A DNA stretch of 64,000 nucleotides, from positions 2,502,501 to 2,566,500 of the forward strand of contig OY756967.1 of NCBI GenBank assembly GCA_963580455.1. Reading direction: 5' to 3'. The position numbers were made by a program, and so were the translations under genes. The notes below the pieces were generated by a model. That model ran no database searches, was not told the DNA's origin, and was given only the letters and a program-made list of their open reading frames with translations. Source of the stretch: Euonymus europaeus (Eukaryota > Streptophyta > Magnoliopsida > Celastrales > Celastraceae). Shown here piece after piece: positions 1-11,511 of this stretch (positions within the stretch are counted from its first letter, which is position 1; each line of letters begins with the position of its first letter).

Positions 1-1635
1 AAAAATCTACCATCCCTCTCCAACCTTAGTAAGCTTCGTAAGGTCTTGCTAAAGGGTTGTACATTGCTGAAAATTCTGCCCACGATGGAAGGATTGATGA
101 GACTAGAGGTGCTTGATCTCTCGGGCTGCAAGGATTTAGAGAAGTTGCCGCCCTTGAATGACTTTAAGAAATTGGAGGTTCTTGATCTTTCTGATTGTAG
201 CTCTCTGAAAGTAGACGAAGATGAGTCCCTTATGCACATGTCTTGTCTTCGAGAGCTCAACCTTGATCAATGTGGTGCAACCTCTTTGAGTGAAATTGCA
301 GCTAAATCTTTGGAGCATCTGACTCGTCTTCAAATTCTCAAGCTATTTGGAATTATGAAAGATATTCCATCCTTCTCCAATGTTTCTCGACTTACCAACC
401 TCAGTCAGCTATCACTAAAAGGTTGTTCAGGCTTAAAAAATGGGCAGCCTTTGGAAGTTCTTTCGAAACTTGAGGTTCTGGATTTTTCTGGAACTGCATT
501 TGAGTCTCTACCATCACTTGGTAACTTCAGCAACCTCCGCCAGCTCTTCTTAAGAGATTGTTTGTGGGTAGAAGAATTGCCTACTCTGAAATCATTTATT
601 CACCTAGAGATTCTTGATTTGTGGGGGACCCAAATAAAAGAATTCCCCTATGAGATTGCAGAGTTGACATGTCTAAAGCACCTTGATCTGCCTAGCTTGA
701 AAACTATCCAAGTTGACTGGACTATGATCAAGCGCATACCAGCAAAGGTCAACTGGGAAGAATGTGATCTCAGTCCCTCTGCAAGCCATGTAGATTGTGC
801 CCGGCCTTCCATAACTGTGAATGATACCAATTTTTTCCATTTTTTGGAAAAAGACCCTAGCTTTTGGAAGGCATTCTCAAAACAATTTTACTTATCAGTG
901 TGCCTTGTTGATAAACAGGCAAAAGGCCGAGATGTATATTGCCTCCAAAATCAACAGTTACTTGGAAATATCTACTTCCGGACCAGGCATTTTCCTTATT
1001 CTGATAAAAATAATCAGTGCTTGGAAATCCATGGATCTGCTGAAACTAATGGATTTCCTGACTCCATCAGGAAAGTCCTCACGGATGCCGAGTACATATC
1101 TTTGGTTGAAAATACATCTGGCAGTTGTTCGTCTATTTTAGGAACTATTGGCATGAAGAATATGAAAGGTTGTTGGCTGGAGAATTGCACTGAAATGACA
1201 AGCATCTTTTGTGGAGACAAGAGAGATGTTGAAGTGGGGGCAAATCTAGAGATTCTATGGGTTTCTAACCTTCCTAAATTAGAAAGTGTTTATAGAGAAA
1301 ATGTGCGGCTGGAGAGTTTTCAGAATCTTAAGTGTTTGTATTTAGATTGTATCCCAGCTCTTGAAAATCTTTTCCCTCCTTCCCAAATGCCAGTAAACCT
1401 GGAACTCCTTCGAATAACATTCTGTGATAAGCTGCAGACTCTGTTCAAGCGGGATGAATCATCCAGGTGTACATTGCAAAAATTGGGAACATTGCATTTG
1501 TTAGAGCTACCCAAGCTTATGAAAATTGGGATTAGATTGCCTTCTCTAGAAAAGTTTGATGTAAGAGAATGCCCACAATTGAAGGACTCAAAAGAAGATG
1601 TCAAACTTGGCTCCTGTGCATGTGGAAAGTGCTGA
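1..1635 (+). CDS. NLR-type disease resistance protein, C-terminal LRR part (5' end outside window)
   Basis: The frame is already open at base 1 and runs 545 codons without an intron to a TGA at 1633-1635. The protein is made of irregular plant leucine-rich repeats with the pattern L..LE.LDLSGC..L..LP, for example LRLEVLDLSGCKDLEKLP-type units near the start. The C-terminal third has CC-NLR-style repeats such as NLEILWVSNLPKLESVY and CDKLQTLF, and the protein ends in a Cys-rich tail (CACGKC). NB-ARC and coiled-coil domains must lie upstream, outside the window. The layout resembles Arabidopsis At4g19050-like NLRs, and the next genes (MOB1, EDR2) match that locus. The family detects pathogen effectors in the cytosol and triggers cell death. 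Only the LRR part is visible, so an LRR-only gene or a pseudogene upstream cannot be excluded. Confidence 0.85.
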   Translation, partial: KNLPSLSNLSKLRKVLLKGCTLLKILPTMEGLMRLEVLDLSGCKDLEKLPPLNDFKKLEVLDLSDCSSLKVDEDESLMHMSCLRELNLDQCGATSLSEIAAKSLEHLTRLQILKLFGIMKDIPSFSNVSRLTNLSQLSLKGCSGLKNGQPLEVLSKLEVLDFSGTAFESLPSLGNFSNLRQLFLRDCLWVEELPTLKSFIHLEILDLWGTQIKEFPYEIAELTCLKHLDLPSLKTIQVDWTMIKRIPAKVNWEECDLSPSASHVDCARPSITVNDTNFFHFLEKDPSFWKAFSKQFYLSVCLVDKQAKGRDVYCLQNQQLLGNIYFRTRHFPYSDKNNQCLEIHGSAETNGFPDSIRKVLTDAEYISLVENTSGSCSSILGTIGMKNMKGCWLENCTEMTSIFCGDKRDVEVGANLEILWVSNLPKLESVYRENVRLESFQNLKCLYLDCIPALENLFPPSQMPVNLELLRITFCDKLQTLFKRDESSRCTLQKLGTLHLLELPKLMKIGIRLPSLEKFDVRECPQLKDSKEDVKLGSCACGKC

Positions 1636-3258
1636 AATTGAGGAAAGCTTCCTTCTACCTCTGGAATCAGGGATATACTCTCAACCACAGAAGCTCTTCC
1701 ATGGTTTGATTTGCAGAGTTACACCAGAGCAGCTGATTTTGGTCAAGGAAAGATTGCAGCACATATTTGGTTCTGAGATATTCACATATTTCAAGCAAAC
1801 AGCCTTTAGAAATCAGGTGCATCTTTTTCTGCGGGCATATTTAACTCCAGGTGCATACATTTTGCTTACATTTGTTTGTTCTTATTTCTTTTCTCCTTCT
1901 CTCTCTCCTTGCACACCCGACACAATAGACATACACTAGATTGTTATGTATCACAAATAACAACATGATTTTGTATATTAGGATGCTTTTGATATATTCG
2001 GGAGGTTGTATCTGATAATATGAGATAGTACATCATCGTGACTTCCAACACAATATTCTCACTAGTCATCTATATGCATGTGTGTGTGTCAAACAGAACT
2101 GTCATATATGAGAGGGCATAAAACAAAATATATGCCGTTGGTTGCAGTTATCAATGTTGAGACATGGATCTACTTATTTACTCCATTCTCGAACATTGTA
2201 TGAACTGCCGAGGTTATTGGTTTGTATTTGATAGTTTTGTTAACATTTTGAAGGTCAGGAGCCCGAGCAGGACTTGCAATGAGTCCATATCGTTAAGGAA
2301 TCATTCCTGCTTGGAGCATTCACGCTCAGCATGACTTGCACTGCATATTTCAAACCTCACAAGTCAAGGGGTCCTAGACCTAGAATGGAATCATTCCTTG
2401 TAGAAGCACCCCAATTTCACAGTAAGAAAGAGCTTCTTGCGACTTCATGTGCTCAACTATTAATTTGGATTGGAGACGGTGAGACGAGGAGTCCTTGCAA
2501 TCTTAATGACAGGTGCATATATCCACCATTACTCATGGATCAAGAAAAGATGTATATTCACTCAATCATGCCTTACCAGTCTCCCATTTAGGAAGTTGCA
2601 AGAAAATATGAGAATCTTTCATGTCGTAGAAACTCAACACTTCTTCCTTCCAACCAACCATGCGGTTGATTGTACCGAGCAAAAGGTGTCACACCATCTC
2701 GTTCTAGCAAAGCAAGGTATGAGTTCAAGGATTCAGTTGTAGCTTGATCCTTGAATGTTATAAAAACTGAGATCTTTGTAAAAAAAGAGTCGGTTGTTTG
2801 ACAAGCAATTGCATATTAGATACTGGAAATATTGTCAGCTTATTCTGAACAAAATCCTGCCTACTCAACAAGGTGTTGAAGGAAAGTCGGATTTTCGTGA
2901 TTTGTTCCTGATTTACTGTTTGTCATTAGCATATATCTCGTCCTACAGTCTTTCCTTATTTTTGTGGGTCTTCCCTATCTGTAACCACATACTTGATAAT
3001 TGATAGATAGTATGTGTGATAGAGTATAAGCTATCGTAAAACGTAAAAACTGAGAGTATATCTGAGCTTATACTCTGTACCAAACATATATATGAATACT
3101 ATTAGGAAATTATCCGTTTGAATTTGGATGGTTGTGTTGCATCTGACTTGCCTTTCTTAGTTAGACCGTAAAACCTAAATTTGAAAGCAACATACCAAGC
3201 AATGAATGACATTGTCAAAATCAGAAAATTAAACCCAAATTTTGCAGAAACTCATATA
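1636..3258. other. 3' flank of the NLR gene; no convincing gene
   Basis: AT-rich, mostly featureless sequence. One stretch at about 1717-1816 looks like an exon: a TTTGATTTGCAG acceptor, 100 open bases, then AATCAG followed by GT. It could be a spliced 3' UTR segment or an alternative tail of the NLR gene. Short ORFs at 2331-2742 have no recognisable features. Confidence 0.4.
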
Positions 3259-3530
3259 CTAAATAGAGTAAACCCAAACACTAGAGCTAATCAACTGGTT
3301 CTCTGCATCCAACGGAACTACATCATCTTGGCCCCCATAGAAATTCATATTTGGGCCTTTTGCCATGAATTGATTAAGCGTCTCCTGATTCTTGATCTCT
3401 TCACATACTTGTAGGAAGTCCCAATTGCTTCTGCCTCTGACCAAACATCATCTTCTCAACCGCAGACCGAGTTTCTGTGGCCAAATTTGATAACTTGCTG
3501 GTCAAAGGCTCTTCCTTTTGGGTGTCAATC
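3259..3530 (-). pseudogene. BOB1: BOBBER/NudC-type cochaperone gene, C-terminal fragment with frameshift
   Basis: Read on the minus strand, 3530 to about 3408 encodes [16 protein letters not shown], then [20 protein letters not shown]. This is the signature C-terminal segment of plant NudC-domain proteins (BOBBER1), which are small-heat-shock-like chaperones. Just after LPTS an extra four bases near 3402-3408 bring in a stop. The family sequence resumes in another frame as EEIKNQETLNQFMAKGPNMNF and then drifts from the expected ending. Upstream, TTCTCAG precedes ATT at 3529, which looks like a retained splice acceptor, so this may be an unprocessed gene remnant rather than a retrocopy. The CS-domain exons are absent; an AC microsatellite lies at about 3549-3567. 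I call it dead because of the frameshift and truncation. Confidence 0.7.
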
Positions 3531-3670
3531 TGAGAATAGAAGGCCATACACACACACACACACACAAAAAAAAACAAGGTCCTCCAATCACAACTAAAAA
3601 TACACTACACTACGGTTCACCAACTTTTATGTTATTCTTTTGTTAAAAAAATGAAGAAATAGTAGAACGC

Positions 3671-3676
3671 CACGTG
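3671..3676 (+). promoter_or_regulatory. G-box (CACGTG) upstream of MOB1
   Basis: The perfect palindrome CACGTG in the context CGCCACGTGTTAT sits about 200 bases before the MOB1 start codon. G-boxes bind bZIP and bHLH factors. Whether this one is used is inference from position. Confidence 0.4.
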
Positions 3677-3869
3677 TTATATTCACGATAAAATGGTCGT
3701 CATGTCAATGGAACCTTTGGCTTGGCGAATAAACAAGCCTGCCCGCCGAACGGCTGCCCGCTCCACCAACACCCGCTAAAATCTTGAAAAACTGCAGAAA
3801 AAGCCCATTCTCAGTTTTACAGCCAAAACCAAGACGACCCAATCTCTCCATCACGCGCTCTCATAAGCT

Positions 3870-6699
3870 ATGAGCCTCTTCGGACTTAACAGGTTAGTGA
3901 AAGCTTCGTCGTTGATCTCTGTATTTTGTTCATGTTTTTTTATTGAATAATTTGATCGGCGTTTAGTTTGCTCTTTCGGATATTCCTTTAGATCGGTTTT
4001 TTTAGATCTGATCTTCTGAGTAACACTTATCGGTATCAAATGACCTTCTGGGGATATTTATGAAATATATTATTTTCGCTAGAATTTAGGTTTCGAGAAT
4101 TGCATCAGTCGTTGTCACTAGATTGATTGTAAGAGTTCTGTTGTTAGTGAGACAGCATCAGTTGTTACTGAAATGATTGTGGAATTTATGTTGCTAGTAA
4201 CAGCATGAGTGTAAACCATTTTGTGGGTGCATGTGCTGTTTCTGAACGGGGTCTTGGTTCATTACTGAGGTGGTGGTTCGGTCATAGTTTATGTTAAAAA
4301 AAATTGTGCGAACTAAGGTAAATTTGGAACGTTGAGTTGAAGGATTGTGTTGACACATGTTGAGATATTCCACTTGTTTGATCCGAGTTCATGGTCAAAC
4401 CCATTGCACAAGTTCTGCTACCTCTACGAGTGGATCTGGGAAGGGTTTATGTTACTTGAGCATGCGATGTTGATGTCATGATTGTCTGATTGGGCAACTT
4501 TCAGTCGACCCTGGGGCTCTGCATCTGTCTTGTTTAGTTTAAGCATATTTGGTTAATCACCCGTACTTCACTTGCTACAATGTTTTGCAACAGTGCTTCT
4601 TAGGTTCTAAGGGCAATATATTATAAATTATACATGTCTTTATTAAACCCAAATACTTAGGTAAGATAGGGTATGGAGGAATATATTGTTTCTATTGAAA
4701 ATATTTATTGTTGATATACTAATTTATCACGAATCTCGGCAACTCTATTCCGCAACTACCCATTTCTATTTAAGTTGTCTTCTATATTGCATGGACAGAT
4801 ATATGTGTAGTGTACAATGCTATTTTTGCATTCTTAGCTGTCACTGTGACTGTAATATTTCATTTTTACTATTGATGCCTTAGTTTTTTGGGCCATTTAA
4901 TTGATGAACTCCTTTTAAATTGGTATATAAAAACAGAAACCAGAGGACATTCCGGCCAAAGAAGAGTGCGCCTTCAGGGAGTAAGGTTGTTTCTTCTCTT
5001 TCTTGTTTTTATTGTAGTATTTATTCCGTTACTTGTTTGATGATCATTTAGGAAATTATTTAAACTGTTCTTCAAGTTCATAATAGCAGGTTGAAGAATC
5101 TAAAATTTGGAAATTTCTCCGTTTTAACTGGATTTCAAGTTCAATGTATAGTTTTACTCTCATATCTTTTATAAATTCTTAATTTGTCCTTATGCAGGGT
5201 GCACAGCTTAGAAAGCATATTGATGCCACCCTAGGTAGTGGAAACCTGAGGGAAGCAGTAAGACTTCCTCCTGGAGAGGACTTAAATGAGTGGCTCGCTG
5301 TCAACAGTTATACTCTGATTTCTCCCCCTTTTCATTTTTTTATTTTTATGTTAAGTATTTTAGAGCTTCCACTTTTTTTGAGCTCTTATTTGTAGGAGTT
5401 TAGTGCATAGCATATTTACGTTGTGATAATTTAAGTACGTGCATTTTTCTAGCTTGTTTAACTTAAGTTAGTAAGATATTTTCCTCCCATTTTAACTTGA
5501 ATGTGTTAATGGTAACTAGTTTTGAAATATGGTCGTTGAAATTTTCTTTTTCAGCTGTGGATTTCTTCAATCAAGTGAATCTGCTCCATGGCACCCTAAC
5601 AGAGTTCTGTACCTCTGAGACTTGTCCAACAATGACCGCAGGCCCCAAGTATGGCATACTAATCAGCTGCTGTTCCAGTTTTAGTTGTTTTAGAGTTGCT
5701 AAACTGATGCGGATAAATTTTACAGATATGAGTATAGATGGGCAGATGGTGTGCAAATCAAGAAACCTATTGAGGTTTCTGCTCCAAAGTATGTTGAATA
5801 TCTAATGGACTGGATTGAATCTCAGCTTGATGATGAATCCTTATTTCCTCAAAGGCTAGGTAATAATTCTTGTTTACATGATTCCTGAGGAAAAGTGATC
5901 AGATTCTATCTATGTTGATGATGATATATAGAAGCCTTTGAAGTGCCGTTGCTCTCTACTTGTCCTGAGTTGTGTGTTAACTTGTATTTTTTATGTATAT
6001 ATTAATTGATTATTTCGAATTATGTAGGTGCGCCATTTCCTTCCAATTTCAGGGAGGTTGTGAAGACTATCTTTAAAAGATTGTTTCGTGTATATGCCCA
6101 CATCTACCATTCTCACTTTCAAAAAATTGTGAGCCTCAAAGAGGAAGCCCATCTGAACACATGCTTTAAACACTTCATTCTTTTTACATGTGTAAGTCTT
6201 TTCAATATTGACGCATGAATTTTATTTGGACTATCATTCAAGATATCATGTTTACCATACGTCCACAACCGTATTCCATTGTGTAACTAGTAGATGTGGT
6301 AGTTATATCGCATAATGCTGAACCTTTTGAGGAATAGATAGTTCTGTGAGGATGTTACTTAGACTTGATATTTGTGTCAAGTACTACTATGACTATTCTT
6401 TGGATGCTTAGGATTTCGTGCCGGATAGTTCTAAAACTAGCCAAGATCTTAGAATACATTAGCAGTACATCAGTGTTTGTTAAAATTAAATTATTGATAT
6501 ATACTTTCTGGCAAAATACAATTCTAAAATATTGAAGCTGCATTGTTTCGTTGCTGCAAGATTTCTGTAATTGGTTGCACCAATGCATAATTTTTTTTCC
6601 TAAATGATTCCTACTTTTGTGCAGGAATTTGGGCTAATTGACAAAAAAGAGCTTGCGCCGCTTCAGGAGCTTGTGGACTCGATTGTTATTCCTTACTGA
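3870..6699 (+). CDS. MOB1: MOB kinase activator 1 (MOB1/phocein family)
   Basis: Seven exons: 3870-3892, 4937-4985, 5198-5306, 5555-5648, 5726-5859, 6028-6191, 6625-6699. Together they give 648 bases, or 215 residues, the normal plant MOB1 length. The protein starts MSLFGLNR, contains [26 protein letters not shown] and [17 protein letters not shown], and ends [13 protein letters not shown]. The two Cys of the C-x4-C pair (FCTSETC) and the His pair (HIYHSH) make the structural zinc site. MOB1 is a scaffold that activates NDR/LATS-type kinases in the plant Hippo-like pathway, affecting cell division, growth and development. All introns are GT-AG. An oddity is Cys in FTCEFGL at the exon 6/7 junction, where I recall His as usual. 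It lies between an NLR and EDR2, as in Arabidopsis (At4g19045). Confidence 0.95.
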
Positions 6700-7890
6700 A
6701 TGGGGTTGGCATAACCATAACGACTTTATAGTCGTGAAATGCATGATAAAAGTAATAAAGTACTTATAATCAGTAATTTGACTCTGCAGAATTCGTGTTT
6801 GCTTAATAATATAAGTTCCTGTGATTTCTCCATGTTGAACTTCTGAAAGTAGTCTTCACTTCCCCTGGCTTTTCCCCGTGCATCAGCAAAGAAAATGAGT
6901 ATCAATCTTGAAGCATTTGCACTTGGCAGGTTGTTTATGAATTTGATAGTGCCAGAGGGACCAGTGGATTCTGATCTTATTACAGCAGTAAGTCTTCCAT
7001 TAGCATGTGTTTTGTAAAATTTCTAATTTCTCAGTAACTTCTACAGAGTATGGATGTGACAAGGATTGTATTCATGCATGTTGCTTATTATAAGTTATAA
7101 CTTGACTGTGGGTTCAATAATACCCGACTTGCGGAGGGCCTGGAGGCTCCAGAACTTTGTTTTGATTTCTTCTGCTAAGAGCTTTGTATTCTTGATCTAG
7201 TTTATATAATGCAGATGTATATAACTATTTGTGCGAATACTCTGTGAATCAGATTGTAATTGCGTTTGGAAATTAACTAACAAAGGCAGGTCCCATGCAT
7301 CACAACAAAGAGCAGAACGTCCCCTTCTTTCCCCCCTCTGGTTCCTTTTTGGGCTTCTGGGACTTGAAGGTGGTCTAAAATGATTACAATTAAAGAAAAA
7401 TGGAGCAATAATTTACAGCGTAGGCTACCTCTACTGGTTTCATGACTTCTGTCTTAGGCTCGTGGCCAGCCTCAGAAATCTCTCCTAAATACAAAAGTAG
7501 ATCTTCACCAGATGCGTTAAAAAACCTGTCGATACACAAGACGTCTGTTACTTCGGATAAACAAAGCAAATATCACATTTAACATTAAATATTTCATCAA
7601 AATTAATTCAAAGCTGCGTTATAAAGGCGGTTAAGGCAAAAAAAAAAAACAACTCAGAATGATCAGTGCAACTGTATGTATGAGATTTGCCAAAAATGAA
7701 GGAAAGATTATTGTAGTATGATCGCAAGTAGGTTGAAATAACGTGCAAATAAACTTCTGTACTAGCAAATTTCAAAACAATCTAATTTTTCATTAATGAC
7801 GAGGGAAATCCTATCAAAAATGTGAATTGGGATAAAGGCAAGATGACATACCCTTCTTGAACGTCAATCTAATCCATCCTGAACCGTTTG
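6700..7890. other. Convergent 3' regions of MOB1 and the TMEM45-like gene
   Basis: Holds the 3' UTRs of the two convergent genes. On the minus strand an exon-like piece at about 7390-7530 follows an ACAG acceptor and stays open for about 44 codons (contains SGEDLLLYLGEISEAG). It could be an alternative 3' exon of the membrane-protein gene or a relic. Nothing else is supported. Confidence 0.35.
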
Positions 7891-9253
7891 CTATCTTCTT
7901 GAATCGGATCGCCCGTATCTAGAAGCTGCAAAAGCATAAGATACAACTACTCCAACAAGTACACCAAGAACCAACGCAAAGAGCTGGACGTTAGCAAGCT
8001 GTTCCCCTCTAACCTCTTTCTCCGTTGATCGACATAATATTTCACTTTCCTTCAGCCGGCAGCCATCTGGCATCATGGGGCCGTAAAGGGTGGACGCTGT
8101 CTGATAGAACCAGAGGCCTTGGAGAGCCATAGCAATACCATTACATAAGTCAACCGGGAAGCTTGTAGGAATGAGGGCTCCAGCAATTGAGGACAAAACG
8201 CAAAGCCCAATTAGGAGAACAAGGATGAGATGGTAGTACCCTTCAAGGCCTTTATGAGTTGTTGAGTGAAAGTTAAATAAGAGATACTCTGCACTGAAAG
8301 CTGTAGCGGCAATCAAACAAAGGGCTCCTTCTGGTAAGGGGAGAAAGCTGTACCAAAAGAAATTGAAGAAAAAGAGAGAAATATATATCATCAAGACCTA
8401 CAAATGAAAAAAAACTTTACTGGTAGTGTCTTAACAGCTATTCGAAACAGTTAGTGCAAGTGGTTAATTTTGCTATTTGACTTACATACCACAAACCGAT
8501 TTAAACAATGCATATTTAACAATAATGTAGCAAATATTAGTTATACAAGTGTCTTCCCAGAACAGAACAGCAGTTCAAACTTCAAAGAACAGTTTTCTTA
8601 TTCCCAATCCACAATACAACAGTTCAAACTTCACAGAACAGTTCTCTTATTCCCTATCCACAATCTGATTGATAAGTTTACAACTATGAAGCATTTCTGC
8701 ACAAAAAAAAAAGATTTGGCATGCATAATTTGTTACAATCAATTCCAAGTAATGACAAAACAATATTTTTTGTTTCATTTCTTCCTTAAAATAGTTTAGC
8801 TATTACTCCTTTCTCCCATGCATTTCTTGGCTACCAAACGAATTGTAATTCAATATTACATGCGACAAAGTGCATAGCATCACAAAGAGAATGAGCACAA
8901 ACTGACCTCGTTTTCTCTGATAACAAAGCAACGACTCCGAGTATGAGGAACATAATAAGCATCCCAGAGTGCTCAAAATTATTCATGTGAGAGGGGTTCA
9001 AGACCCCATTAACAAAATACTTGAGGTGAGGAGCATACAAAAGCTCAATACACAAATCAATAAAGGAACCAACAGCTACCACGTAAAGCTCCAAGTACTT
9101 GAGCTTCCCTTCAAAACCTGGCACAGGGTTCCAAACACGGACCCGGAATGACTTGGGATTTGATACATAGCGAACCACAGCGCTCCATATGTGCCAGGCT
9201 CCAACCACCAAGAACAAAGTCCCTGGCACAGCATGACCCTTGAATGATCCCAT
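7891..9253 (-). CDS. TMEM45-like multi-pass membrane protein (DUF716 family)
   Basis: Two coding exons, 9253-8907 and 8347-7891, joined in phase (AG|C) to give 804 bases and 267 residues. It starts [21 protein letters not shown] and carries family hallmarks: [40 protein letters not shown] and GPMMPDGC. About seven hydrophobic segments predict an integral membrane protein. Plant members are annotated as TMEM45B-like or 'viral-response family' proteins; their molecular role is not established. The donor at 8906 and the acceptor CAG at 8350-8348 are clear. A further acceptor at about 9292 (TTGCAG) and a donor at about 9836 suggest a 5' UTR intron of about 545 bases. The open frame continues upstream of the real second exon into intron (8348-8397), which would mislead a gene caller. 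Confidence 0.9.
8572..8669. repeat. 49-bp tandem duplication in the TMEM45-like gene intron
   Basis: Two adjacent, slightly diverged copies of a 49-base unit beginning AGTTCAAACTTCA and containing GAACAGTT.TCTTATTCCC. They lie inside the 559-base intron and do not touch splice sites. Confidence 0.8.
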
Positions 9254-10211
9254 GCTAGATAGTCTCTAAATCTTTATCCACGAAGTATCTGCAATTTTTC
9301 GAAGTAAGGTAATTATAGTGCTTCTACTTTGTATTTGTCAGCTTTCTTTGATTTTCTTTGTTTATATTCAATATTTTCATTTCTCTAAATAGACTTTTTG
9401 AAAGCAATGAGCATGTGCTAACCTTAAATTAAAAAAATGGTGATCGGTGAGCTTCAATATTTACAGTTACAAAATAAAAAAGGAGACGAAGAACGTAACA
9501 AACTGGTATACGGAATTCATGCGGGTCTCTTAAACTGGTTTTATGAATAAACTTTACATCTCCCCTTTGACTGTTCAAACACGAAACAAACATATGGTCT
9601 TTTCTCATCACCAACATAAACTTCTTCCAAGGACTTCTATTTTCTTAGTCAAATTTCTCTGCTATTTTAATCGGGTTTAACCCACCAATTTCATAGTCAA
9701 CAAATCCAGAAGTTTTCAAAACAAAAGCATAAACACACACACATAGCCCTCATCCGGAGAAAAGGTTCAATTACAGATCACAAATCCAACAGACCCATGC
9801 ACCATACAAACGAGGAAAGCACCCAAAAGATATACCTCTTCCTGGGGGTCGTCGGTTGTGAAGGAGGAGAAAGAAAACACACAATCGTCAACCGTAAACA
9901 GCAATCGTAATGATGATTCGAGGTTGTACTCACAGTGGTATCAGCTTTGCTTGATCCCAAAATCAGAAGTCGATTCCCCTAAATTATATATAAATCTATG
10001 GTCTTTTAAAGAGAGAGAGAAAGAGAGAGCTTTCGGAGAGGATATGTGAAAACTGTAAAAGATAGATGATAATGACCGTCGTGATGAGGATCTGAAAAGG
10101 AAGAGCACAAAAAGTTCGCTGTTTACGTTTTGGAATCATATGCCCCATTTTTTTTCTTTTTATTACTAAAATACATTCTTTGACTCCTCACAATAGTATT
10201 GTCTATGTGAT
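9254..10211. other. 5' UTR, UTR intron and promoter side of the TMEM45-like gene
   Basis: Minus-strand UTR exon around 9837-9990, then a UTR intron down to 9292. A GA-rich run lies near 10010-10028. No independent gene is visible. Confidence 0.45.
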
Positions 10212-10224
10212 AAGATACATTAAA

Positions 10225-10959
10225 TAATCAACCACTGGGCCAATGGGTCAGTGGACACCGGCTTGTCCCAAATCTTAGTGTCCTTGAAGTGAAAATGTCA
10301 CTAGTTCGAGTCGGAGAAGTGATAGGTTATTGAATTTAATTGTCAATAGCTGCACATCCCCACTTTCAAGCCCTCGGGGCATATGGTTCAGCGGTGAGTT
10401 GGGGCGTGGCCCTTATGTGGGAGTAGTAGCGTGTCTGTCAGCGTGTTTTGGTGCTCGGGTTCGAGTCGCGTCAGCGACACGCCCTTGATGCTCAGCGCTG
10501 GTGGGCAGCGTGAAAACCCCCTTCCTTTACTGTGTGTTTTGGTGCTCGGGTTCGAGTCGCATCAGCGACACGCCCTTGATGCTCAGCGCTGGTGGGGTGC
10601 TTTGGTGCTCGGGTTCGAGTCACGTCAGCGACACGCCCTTGATGCTCAGCGCTGGTGGGCCGCCCTTTGGTGGGCAGTGTGAAAACCCCCTTCCCTTACT
10701 GTTGGACTGCATAACCCTCAACTTACATGCAGTGAGTTGGGGCGTGACCCTTATGTGGGAGTAGTAGCGTGTTTGTCAGCGTGCTTTGGTGCTCGAGTTT
10801 GAGTCACGTTAGCGACACGCCCTTGATGCTCAGCGCTGGTGGGCAGCGTGAAAACCCTCATTCCCTTACTGTTGGACTACATAACCCGCAACTTACATTC
10901 TATCCCTTGGCCTAGGACAGGGTCGGGATAGGACGGGTTCTTGGATCCCGCCCCAATTC
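10225..10959 (+). mobile_element. SINE-like composite with two tRNA-derived heads, flanked by a 13-bp direct repeat
   Basis: AAGATACATTAAA occurs at 10212-10224 and again at 10960-10972, as expected of a target-site duplication. Inside, two tRNA-promoter-like heads follow each other. The first has an A-box-like TGGGTCAGTGG near 10244 and a B-box AGTTCGAGTC at 10303-10312. The second has TGGTTCAGCGG near 10384 and GGTTCGAGTC near 10458. A/B spacing of about 70 bases fits RNA polymerase III promoters. The 3' end is not a clean poly(A), and the segment near 10915-10955 may be unrelated, so one element or nested insertions remain possible. Confidence 0.5.
10393..10867 (+). repeat. Expanded GC-rich repeat (about 62-bp unit carrying the B-box)
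   Basis: Four copies of a unit running from TTTGGTGCTCGGGTTCGAG to GATGCTCAGCGCTGGTGG begin near 10444, 10536, 10599 and 10784. A larger unit starting GTGAGTTGGGGCGTG is present at 10393 and 10734. The block is much more GC-rich than its surroundings. Reading frames through it are repeat artefacts. Confidence 0.85.
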
Positions 10960-11165
10960 AAGATACATTAAAATCAAGCATATTTGTTCACCATGAGAAA
11001 AAAAATAATATCTACATATATATATATAGATGTTCTAAAGTACGGTATCTCGCCGCATGAGATTTATCGTAAGGAATATCAAGTCTGACGTTGATGTGTG
11101 TGCAAGTGTGGGGCTCAAGTGTATGCCACACAATAAATTCAGTGTGGAATCCCGCACTTAAGCCA

Positions 11166-11503
11166 GGCCAAGTGTAGTGCTATGGCATTATCAAGCACTC
11201 CAAATTCTGTAATTGGGTCTCACCTTTATTACACATAAGTGGGTCCTACGTACTTATCCACATCAGCAAAACACATTTTTCAATACAATCATATCAACAA
11301 AACACATATTTCAATACAATTTTTTTCACTTTTCATATATCAACACTCTAAATATCAAGTTTCAATATCTCTCTCATACTTTTATACCATTTTTCATCTT
11401 TTTCTATCTTTCTACATATCTTTCAATACAATTTTTAAAATTAATCTCTCTGCATACTCCAAAATTTCCAGCACTCCAACTACTTTCCCCACTGCACTTG
11501 GCC
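11166..11503. mobile_element. MITE, 338 bp, with near-perfect 8-bp target duplication
   Basis: The left end is GGCCAAGTGTAGTG; the right end read in reverse is GGCCAAGTGCAGTG. Flanks are TTAAGCCA (11158-11165) and TTAAGCCG (11504-11511), 7 of 8 identical, which fits an 8-bp duplication of the hAT type. The interior is AT-rich and non-coding, with short repeats around ACACATNTTTCAATACAAT. Confidence 0.7.
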
Positions 11504-11511
11504 TTAAGCCG

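Noticed and set aside
10431..10764. Frames across the GC-rich SINE repeat
   Set aside because: They simply translate the repeat unit.
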